A stretch of DNA of 64,000 bases, from contig JBBBDQ010000192.1 in NCBI GenBank assembly GCA_037127315.1, positions 4,332,001 through 4,396,000 on the forward strand, written 5' to 3'. The notes below the pieces were generated by a model, which worked only from the letters and a program-made list of their open reading frames with translations, made no database searches and had not been told where the DNA came from. The position numbers were made by a program, and so were the translations under genes. The stretch comes from Ascarosepion bandense (lineage: Eukaryota; Mollusca; Cephalopoda; Sepiida; Sepiidae). This document shows positions 55,486 to 64,000 of the stretch, one piece after another (the stretch's first letter is position 1; every line of letters begins with the position of its first letter).

Positions 55486-56823
55486 ACATTAGTAAAAACA
55501 AAAGAATGCAAATAAAATTAAGACACTAGTCTTAAAACATGTGAAATTATAAAAACATTTAATCTTAGAACTTTTAACCAACAGTCTACTAATCGTGAGA
55601 AAATGATGAGACAGCAATGTGATATTGGCAGATGAAAATGGTAAGTCAAAGGTAGATTATTGATTAGTTATATTGATTAGTGATTATTGATTAATCATAT
55701 TGTAGTGTCTTGGAAAGATTCCAGTAAAGAAAAAAAATTCACTGCTTATTTTCAAGAAAAAAATTGATGGAAAAAAAAAATAATAATAACAACAACAATA
55801 ATAATTGGTATTTTGAATTGAAGGAAAATTACATGTTTTTTAAAGCTCTGTAAGAGTCAATTGTTTTATTTTATTCTAACAGAAGAAGCATAAAATAAAT
55901 TATGAATATTAAATGGTAAGAATTTTTATATTTAAATTTAAATTAGTTTTAATAAATATTAGGAACCATTTTATTATAATTTAATGTTTTCTAACAGGAG
56001 AAATAAATAAAAATTAAAATACATATTTTATAACCAAAATAATTTTTTTAATTATTTTTAATTTACATGAATTAGCAATACAAGCCATTTTATTATTTTT
56101 TGTTTTATATATATATATATATGATTAATTGTATGTTTTAAAAAAAGAGAGAAAAAGTATGATGTTACAAACAAAACACCTATTACCAGAAATGATAAAA
56201 CAGAAACATTACAGTTATTAATGTAAGTAAAGAAAACCATCTCGTAGATTGGCAGTCACATGGTTTAGTAAGGGTTATAAAGGCAATGGCAAAACCAGCT
56301 TTAGATTAAAAAAAAAAACAATATCCTACTGGTGTGTTCTTCCAATTAATGAGAATGGACACTGTCAGAAGATTATTCTAAATAATAGACAACTTCCACC
56401 AACATCTACTAATAACCAAAGGAAAGAATTAAAAAAATAAAAAAGAGTAAAATGGAATAAAGAGGATTATAAAGAAGCATTCAATTATGCAGTAGACTAA
56501 AATTTAAAGAACAGTTCTACCAATGAAACATAAGGAAAAGAAAATTTCTAAACATAGATGCTAATAAATGCCAAAAGAGACATTATTAGAGAAAAATGGT
56601 TGACTGATTCAGAACTCACTGAGCATGAAAAAAAATGTTAAAACTGAATCAAATAATGAATTAAAATTGGTAAATATTGAAAGTGAACATTCAGCTGATG
56701 TAACAATACAATTTGATGTGCTGAATAAAGATGAAATTGAAAGACAATACATGAGAAAATAAACCAGAAGCTACAAAATTCAATTAAGAAGTGAGAAAAT
56801 GATACAGATGAAAAAGAAATTTT
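55486..56823. other. No recognisable gene
   Basis: AT-rich, with short (AAT)n and (AT)n strings near 55780 and 56107. Confidence 0.6.
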
Positions 56824-58330
56824 TCTATGGGTCGTGTCCTTTCAGGATGTAGGCGATCATGACCCTCCACATCTTCCAATACCTTGTCTTTCTCCTGTTA
56901 TCCCACTCAATCTCCACTCCACCACCCATCAGCCCAAGCTCATCAAGTATGTTATATGTTGCTTTCCCTTGCCACTCTTTACCTCTGTCCCGCCAGCATC
57001 AGCTTCTCCAAGCCCTCCTTTCTTATTACATGTCCCCAAAACTTCAGCTGTCTTTTCCTGATGTCAAGTATCAGTTTCCTTCTTGTGTCCATCCTCTCTA
57101 AAATCTTGTCGTTGCTCATGTGTTCAGTCTATGGTATCCTCAGCATCCTTCTGTAGAACCACATTTCAGTTGTTTCAAGTCTGTCCTTATTTTTTGATGA
57201 AATTGTCCAGCATTCGCTGTCATATTGAAGGACAGACATCACATAACAATCCAGTACTCTCTTTGTTTCCTACAAAATTTTCCTGTCTCTTAATACTCTA
57301 CTCAGCTTTTGGAATGCATCCTTTGCTATACCAATATGCCTTTGAATATCCATGTCATACTTTCTGTCTTTTGTTATATTACTTCTCAGGTATTTAAATT
57401 TCTGCACCAGTTTGATTTTAGTATCCTCAACTTGTAATTGGCATTTTGGGCTTCTCTTTTTACTGATTACCATGCATTCAGTTTTCTTGTAGTTTATATG
57501 TTGCCCTTTCTTTTTGCTTTCTTTAACTACTTTCTGTAGGAAGTCTTGTAGTTTCTTTTCTGTATCTGCTATCAGCACTGTGTCATCTGCATATCTTATA
57601 TTGTTCAGATTGTGGCCACCAATGATGAATCTTTGCTGGACTTCTAGAGCTCTCAGAATTGTCTTGCAGTATGATTGATGAGAAGAGACATCCTTGTCTT
57701 AAACCTCTTTCTATTTTTGTGTATCTGCTTAACTCATTTCCTCTGTATGTAGGCAATTTGCTGCTAGTAGAGATTCTTGATTCCTGTAAGGTCTTTCCCA
57801 AATATGTTAAGGCTGCCAAGCGTCTCTTTGTGCCCTAGTTTGTTGAATACCTTTGCATAGTGAATGAAACACAGATACACACCCTTCTTCATTTCTATTG
57901 CCCTTTCTGATAGCATTCTAAACATAAATATTCCTTGTTTCCCTGTCCTTGACAAAACCACACTATTTTGTTCTATTTCCAGTATGATTCTGCTGCATGC
58001 TCTATTCATCAGAATTCGAATGATGAGTTTTGTTACATGACTCATTAAGTTGATTGATTGGTAGAGTTCACATTCGTTTGCACCTGGCTTCTTGGGAAGT
58101 GCTGTGAAAATCAATCTACTTAGGTCTTCTGGGATTTCACCTCTGTTGTAGATTTCATTAATCATTTCTGAGATTTTGTCTATGCCCTGTCTTGCTTGTA
58201 TTTTGCTTGGTTTCATATTGGTAGAAGTGAATTTGGTCACAAATGGCATGACTGATTTGTATGCATTAATCTTGCTGCAAATGTAAATTACTTCACCTAA
58301 CAAAAATGCTGACATAGAGTGAGTGAACAT
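56824..58330 (-). pseudogene. RTE/BovB-like LINE copy 3 (RT and C-terminus)
   Basis: Minus strand, from right to left: ISEMINEIYNRGEIPEDLSR and IFTALPKKPGANECELYQ (fingers), LCFIHYAKVFNKLGHKE (motif A with the catalytic Asp changed to His), a degraded RQGC segment (motif B), NNIRYADDTVLIAD (motif C intact, about 57575-57610), INYKKTECMVISKKRSPKCQ, KFKYLRSNITKD, and a C-terminal part ending MIAYILKGHDP at about 56830. The endonuclease is absent, so the copy is 5'-truncated. Plus-strand frames here are antisense. Confidence 0.75.
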
Positions 58331-59768
58331 TGATATTTCAACTCAATACCATAAGGTTTTGTCAGTAGGCATCATGAAAGATTGAGAATTGGAAGCTACT
58401 AAAGAAGTTATGATAAACAGAAAATTCAGCCTGAAGTAAATCTGGGAGTTTGATGACTCAATGTTTGGTTTGTCCATAGTTGAATGGTTTGAAAAAAAAA
58501 CAGGGCTAGTGTACAGCCTGTTTAGGGTAAAACAGACAAATGGAATAGATTATCTTTATGTATCTGATGGGGAGAAGTTACCATCTAACAGCAGCTGAAT
58601 ATCAAAGTGAGATGTGATGTAAATAAGATAAAAATGCATTATACACTGTTTTTACAATAGATTCATTTGTAGTGTATAACCGGAAGTTAGCAGTGCTGTT
58701 TCAAGGGATGCTGGTAAGTGCAAAGCCTGTACCAGTCACAGAAAAAACATCAAGGTGACTATGATAAATGGTGAGATATGTGCATGTTGCAGATTTAGAA
58801 TTATCAAAATTCATATGAACTCAACGGAAGTCAACATCCTTAAGATATGAAAAAAACTGCAAGGTTTTCATGTACTACTTGAAACCAGTGTAATCAAAGG
58901 CACAGAAAGACATCCACATTATGATATATTACAGCTGTAAAGTTTAAGGAAGGGACATTTATCTGTATGTGCAGTACTCTTTGTATTGATGAACTGCACA
59001 GAGTTTAATCAGCAATGTAACAAGTAGAATGCATCATGGAAACAGGTAGAGAAAAATTTCACAGTGTAGGCACATGATCAAATTCTGCTTTCAATAACTT
59101 ACCAAGCACATATTTTAATAAATGGAGTAGATTCAGAATGCTGCTTCTGCATACACATTGGGGAGATTATTAATCATATAACAGATGGCCACTCTACCTT
59201 AGCACCAAATGAATTTTAAAATATCCATGATAGGTTAGGGCAATAACTTCATTGAAAGATATGCTAACACTTTACACTAGTTTTGGAAGGTGATGATGCT
59301 TTTTCACTCCAGGATTTTATCTTACATACCAATTGTCATATATAAGTTAACAGAACCAGATGTTATCATAAAAAACTTCAAAAGAACATAAATGCTATCT
59401 TATAGAGATGTTCATATAACATGATAAAAATATTCCTTCAAACTCTCCAAATATAAGGATTTGAATATAGAAATTGCCAGAACAAGCATTTAAAAACTAT
59501 CATTGTTCCAGTCATAGTTGTGGCAGCAGCACTAGGTATGATTAAGAATAATACTGATGCACACACTAAGAACATATCAGGAAATCCATTTTTATCTGAA
59601 ATTCAAAAGTATGTGTTAATGAGCATTATTGATATATTTAGAAAAACTCTTTTAAGCCAATAAGCTCAATAACTTCGGAAAAAAAAACTTGATTTTCCTG
59701 AGATCACGTGTGAAAGATTTGGTAAATGATTATGTCAAATAGCAAGTCAAAATAAATAATAAAAATAC
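58331..59768. other. No recognisable gene; intron sequence if the exon at 59769 is real
   Basis: AT-rich, no coding or repeat signature. Confidence 0.5.
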
Positions 59769-59873
59769 CTGTAGATTTGGTTGGCCCAAGGCTGGAGCTG
59801 ACTGGCGTCTTTTGGCATTTTTTTGAAATATCCGGCCTGAACCAGATGGTTGTCGAGGAGGCAAAAGTTGGCT
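59769..59873 (-). CDS. Candidate internal host exon, 105 bp
   Basis: On the minus strand a T-rich tract ending ttttattttcag precedes 59873 and the block ends CTACAG followed by gtatttttat at 59768, so it has a classic acceptor and donor. The block is exactly 105 bases (35 codons) and about half GC, against under 30% in its flanks. All three frames are open. One reads PPRQPSGSGRIFQKNAKRRQ then SAPALGQ, a basic, probably disordered segment; another reads LLDNHLVQAGYFKKMPKDAS then QLQPWANQIYR. I cannot choose the frame or name the gene. No neighbouring exon was found in the window. Confidence 0.5.
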
Positions 59874-59977
59874 CTGAAAATAAAAAAAAATACATAAAAA
59901 GTTAAACTGGGAAAGGAAAAATATATCAAATACATACATGTTATATTCTCTCATACATAACAAAAAGAATATTTTTT

Positions 59978-60011
59978 TGACATACTATATATATATATAT
60001 ATAGTATGTCA
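59978..60011. repeat. Perfect 34-bp palindrome around (AT)n
   Basis: TGACATACTA, an (AT)n core, then TAGTATGTCA; exact self-complement. The flanking tttt/aaat does not extend it far. Confidence 0.85.
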
Positions 60012-60737
60012 TAAATTTCCAAAATTTACATTCATTGAATGGGCATTTTAGCAAGAAAATTTTCACTTCATCAGCAATGATCAAAAACAAAAATTTATTA
60101 ATTCGAATATGGTATAAAATCTCTATACAGGAAGAAACCACAAAACATATCCATACACAGAAAGTTAAAAAAGGAGGTGGGTGGTTAAGAAAGAAAAAAA
60201 AATTTATTTAAATTTGTCGGCCAGACATAAGAAAAATGGAAAAGCTGAAACAGGGATTCATGACTCAATATTAAAAGACTTTACATTATGTCTGTATGAA
60301 AGAATCAAAAATTAAAAATTAAACCGTGTCACAGGGATATAGAAGTGGTAGGGGGAAAGAAAAAAAGACAAAAGGGGTAGACAAGAGAACAGTTAACGAA
60401 GAAATAAGAAAAACAAATTTTCTTTGTAACCAAGGTAATGACTGACGACGACTTTTGATGGTGAAAAAAAAATTTAAAAAACAGGGGAAGAGAAAGGAGT
60501 CAATATGTTATATATTATATTAGACTATGTTAAAAATTTACCAAAAAAATTTTTTGTTTAAATTAATAATAAAAAATCATATGGTGAATCCCCAAAAAAA
60601 AAATTAACAGGTCTAAAAAGAGAAATAAGCAATTAATAAATAGGAAAAAAATGTTATAAGAATTTTTGGATATATATAATAAACAAAATTCCGGGAAAGT
60701 ATTTAAGTATTTAGCAGGGGAAAATATATATATATAT
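60012..60737. other. No gene; repeat segment and purine-rich sequence
   Basis: 60035-60095 (gggcattttagcaagaaaat) resembles 13190-13265. The stretch 60160-60480 is purine-rich. Nothing coding. Confidence 0.5.
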
Positions 60738-61704
60738 TGTTACAAACCCCTAGTTGAGTTTTTGGAAAAAAAATAAGATATTTTAGAAGTATCTCAAATC
60801 ACAACAGTAAGTACATTAAAAAAAGAGGGGGAGAGGAATGAAAAGGTCAAACAGATGGTTCGATTTCAGCTGCTATGCATGTGTGATAAAGAATGGACGA
60901 CTTATAGAGAACATGCTTTCTTCTTCCTGGATCATGTGATAACACAGTGATCTGACCAGATGACTTCCAGATACCCTGACACACCTGCTTTTGCCCACAG
61001 GGATAGAACGCCATATTTGGACGTACGACGTCACATGCCAAACTTTGGCGCAAAAATAAGAACAACTGCCAAGTCAGTTCCCGTTTCAGACTTGATCTGA
61101 TCGGAGGTCTGTGATAGTCAGCTATAAGTTCAGCTATGAAAATCCATAGAAACTGAACAAAGTTTTAAAGAGATTAGTTCAAAGAAACCAAATTCAACAC
61201 ATCTTAACCGCTAGAAAAGGGAAAAGGGAAAAGAAAAGAAAAATAAATTCAACTCAATCCCTAGAAAAAGAAAAATAGAAGATAAAATAAATTACATTTC
61301 AACCCCTAGACAGAAAGTAAAGAGAAAGAACGTTCAAGTGACAAAAGAAATGAGGACAAAAGAGGAGAAGAAAAAATAGGAAAATGAAAGTTTAAAAGAA
61401 ATCTGAAAAACTCCAGAGACTGAAGACAAGTGAAGAAAAGAAATATTCATTCAACTCACAGATAAGTCACTCATTCATCCTTTGATGTATCTTTGTTGTA
61501 TGTATATGTATTCTATTCATGTAAATGCATGCTAGCAGATTTCAAACCTTTTGATAAGATATTAATTTACTTGTTCAGTTAGACCCATCCCCAAGTTGTC
61601 TCTTTTTGAAACAGTGTGCTATTTTCTTTTTGCTTTTATTTGTCCCAACCACTACAATTTAAGATTCCCACCTGTTAAACCATTTTATTGAATAAAGTCT
61701 ATAG
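60738..61704. mobile_element. Possible LTR or LTR-element remnant
   Basis: Starts TGTTACAAACCCCTAG, an LTR-like start. A GC-richer block at 60860-61130 (with gacgtcacatgcc) follows, and an attgaataaagt poly(A)-type string lies at 61686. No matching second copy, no defined end and no target duplication; the right side is overlain by the SINE fragment at 61705. Confidence 0.25.
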
Positions 61705-61780
61705 GATGTGGTTTCCGGCTTTCTCTTTTCCAATCTTTTACTCATTTCCATTCTTTTCCTCTGTTTTTTTTTTTTTTTTC
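61705..61780 (+). repeat. Fragment of the LINE-tailed SINE body
   Basis: taggatgtggtttccggctt and tctcttttccaatctttt equal the middle of the SINE copies at 28331 and 61781; it ends in a poly(T) run and lacks head and tail. Confidence 0.65.
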
Positions 61781-61979
61781 AATTGGAGTAGATAGACTAA
61801 ACTATCGCCCGGTTCACACTCCACCCACGTTTATTGAATGGGTGAAGAGGCTCATCCCTTGTTTCCTGTTTAGGATGTGGTTTCCGGCTTTCTCTTTTCC
61901 AATCTTTTCACTCTTATGTAGTCCCCTGCACATCAGTGGCGTTACCACCTTGCTCGGGGTGATATGATTAAAAAAAAAC
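61781..61979 (+). repeat. SINE with LINE-derived 3' tail, copy 2
   Basis: Nearly identical to 28331-28530 over its whole length, with only scattered differences (for example gtttattgaatggg against gtctactgaacagg). The 3' tail stem here is GTGG-cgtta-CCAC, then gatatgattaaaa and poly(A). High similarity between copies suggests that this family was active more recently than most elements in the window. Confidence 0.75.
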
Positions 61980-62498
61980 AAAAAAAAACTTGTTATAAAT
62001 ACATTTTTGCATTTGCCTTAACTTGACTGTCACCAGCTTAAAGCAATTCCATTTAGCTCGACAATGTTTGAGGGAAAAACCCTCATTTAACAGAATTGTA
62101 ATTTTGTTATTCTGTATCTGTGCTGCGGTCTCATCTTCTGCTCCTATCATAGTAGTGTGCTGTGAGCTGGGGTCATATAATAAAATGATCTTTTAGAGAC
62201 AGATTGAGTGAGCCCATATAAACAAAGCACAATTTTTCATAGTTAATGAGCTGTGGATGCTGCTCTAACTTATATTTCATAACAAAAAATAGCAAATATT
62301 TTGCCTTCATTTAATTTTCCTTATCTAGAAAGTAAAGAGAAAATTTTCGTAAAATGTTTTTACCACGTCCATTACTAGATTTACTGCCTAAATTTCTTTT
62401 CAAAATATATTCAAATATGTTTTATTTTATTAATAAAAGTTTTGATGACAATTTATGTCATACAGGGTCAGCCAACTGTGTATTCTAAGTAATTATGT
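61980..62498. other. No recognisable gene
   Basis: AT-rich spacer. Confidence 0.55.
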
Positions 62499-62902
62499 TG
62501 TAATAATTGTGTTTTTATTATTAATCATTACTATGGAGAACTACCACAGAGATGTGATAGGGTTCAGTTAGAGCAGAGGCAGACCGTCCAAGCATCGGCG
62601 CTGGAATGACAAGTGCATGCATCATGTCAGATTTTAGGCTGGCAGCGTATCTAGGATGCAAATCTCTGCCTTGGCAAGAACGTATAAAAAGCGAGTTTTT
62701 GTTGAACAGGCACTTGGAATTTTTGTGTTCAGCAGAGTTCATGTCTTCGCGTGTTAAGCCAGAATTCATTGTGGTGGTGTTTCCAATCCATGCTACAGAA
62801 TCCCAGGTTTTCTGCTATAATTACTAATAAAACGAAAGACACATAAAAATGTCTTTATTTATTACCTTCCTTTGGCAGTAAAAGCTGAACAGTTTTGTTA
62901 CA
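62499..62902 (+). repeat. Candidate solo LTR
   Basis: About 404 bases beginning TGTAATAATTG and ending TTTTGTTACA; the ends are short inverted repeats (TGTAAyAA). Inside are a TATA-type cgtataaaaagcg at about 62682, a GC-rich centre, and an actaataaaacg poly(A)-type string at 62823-62834 followed by a T-rich stretch. This is the layout of an LTR. No 5-bp duplication is visible (tatgt against aatag) and there is no internal coding region, so it is a solo LTR if correct. Confidence 0.4.
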
Positions 62903-64000
62903 AATAGAAAGAAGTAGGGTAATGAGATACTTTTCTACCAGTGAATTTTCAGAATATTATGGACAGAATGAATTAAAAGAATAGGAACTACAAAGAAATT
63001 AACATTCAGAAAAGGGACAGCTGTTTTTTTGTGTTTTTTTTTACAAAAAAAGGTTTAGAGATATTCATGCTTAAAGTAAAAGCAATAAATGGCAAGAGAG
63101 GCGGAAGAACAAAAATGATTACTTGACAAGCAAAATGGTTTGAGAGTAACGAGTACCACAAAGAAGGCAAAGTCATAATGTTGAAAGTTAGTGATTGCTA
63201 GAACAAATTTTCTCACTGAATGATCTCCCTTACATTTCTTTAACTCTCATTATGTTCTGCTGATCCCTCCTTTGAATTCTTAGAAAAATCATACTTTAAA
63301 AATATAATGAATCTAAAAAATGGTGATTCAATGTGGCATATTTTAAATATTTGGTCTATAAGTAAATCTAAAATTTAATTCATGGGTGTTTCAATTGGCA
63401 TGGAATTAATTTTTAACAAGTAAGCTCAAAAAATGTTCTACTTACTTCCCTTCTGGGAATATTTTTCGACTCTAATTTAAACGAGAATAATTACTATTTT
63501 TGGTTTCTGAGTTTCTTTTCACATCATTTCTACAAAAAAAAAATGGTTCTATTTTTTATGCAAAACTTTAACTAAAGTAGAATAATGGGAGTGTATTGTT
63601 TTAAAAGCGGCATTTCATTTTTTTCTGTTGCATGTTATTGTTGTTTACCTCCGCAAAAAACCGCGGTACCTACGTTTTAAGTGAAAAAAAAAGGCTTTCT
63701 TGTAGCTTTCATTTTTAGGTTTAATTAAAAGCTAGTGAATTAAATTTACTATTTCCAGTAAGCAAAAAGCTCTGCTGGTGTAGTTCAAACGGAAATTATA
63801 TTGATTAGAATTGTTTTTTTGTTTTCGTTTTTTTTTTTTTTCATCGTCATTGTCATCCATTTTTGTTTGAGACATTTATTTTTGAACACAAGTTCTTGGC
63901 TTTAAAAATTTAGCAAAAAAATATACTTTCGAACTTTTCTGAAACTTAATTTGAGGTATATTAGCTGATTTTGAAGTATCTGATTTGAAACAAATATTTT
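62903..64000. other. No recognisable gene
   Basis: AT-rich to the window end. The string tacctccgcaaaaaaccgcg (about 63647) is an unusual GC island but no second copy was found. Confidence 0.55.

Overview
The window is eukaryotic, AT-rich (roughly 30% GC by eye) and dominated by mobile elements and simple repeats; no complete host gene is visible. The mix of tRNA-derived SINEs, APE- and RLE-type LINEs, Ty3/Gypsy elements, mariner and pogo relatives, and long (CA)n, (AT)n and (TATC)n tracts points to an animal. The peptide signatures of several families are ones I know from mollusc genomes, most of all coleoid cephalopods (octopus-like). That assignment is an inference from family resemblance, not from a search.

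Layout. 1-11 kb: a tRNA-Leu-headed SINE, a foldback element and a long AT-associated repeat occur twice (1-1025 and 8110-9424), with two opposed Penelope-like fragments, another SINE, a possible terminal host exon (4486-4603) and a mariner relict ending in a large (TATC)n palindrome (6320-7262). 10.5-15 kb: a 534-bp element with perfect 23-bp inverted ends abuts a 5'-truncated LINE (11079-12455), followed by microsatellites and a second mariner. 15.9-21.4 kb: a minus-strand R2-type LINE with restriction-like endonuclease, bounded by two ~745-bp direct repeats. 22.2-24.1 kb: an LTR element deleted from its 5' LTR into late RT. 24.6-25.0 kb: a pogo/Tigger transposase relict. 26.2-28.1 kb: a second copy of the 11-kb LINE with its central RT deleted, then a SINE that shares that LINE's 3' tail. 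31.9-37.0 kb: the best-preserved unit, a Ty3/Gypsy element with both LTRs, a primer-binding-site region amplified in tandem, and decayed gag, protease, RT, RNase H and integrase. 39.5-40.4 kb: a short TIR element. 43-46, 53.5 and 56.8-58.3 kb: three copies of an RTE/BovB-like LINE. 48-53 kb: three more mariner remnants and SINEs. 59.77-59.87 kb: the best candidate internal host exon (minus strand). 60.7-62.9 kb: possible solo LTRs and a second copy of the LINE-tailed SINE.

How the parts relate. Nearly every coding element is dead through stops, frameshifts, deletions and lost catalytic codons. Many differences between the Gypsy LTRs are CG against TG or CA, as expected from deamination of methylated CpG. 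The clearest working relationship is LINE-SINE parasitism: two LINE copies and two SINE copies share a ~60-nt 3' tail with a small stem-loop. The two exon candidates suggest that parts of the window are introns or flanks of host genes. All boundaries were read by eye; identity levels are estimates.
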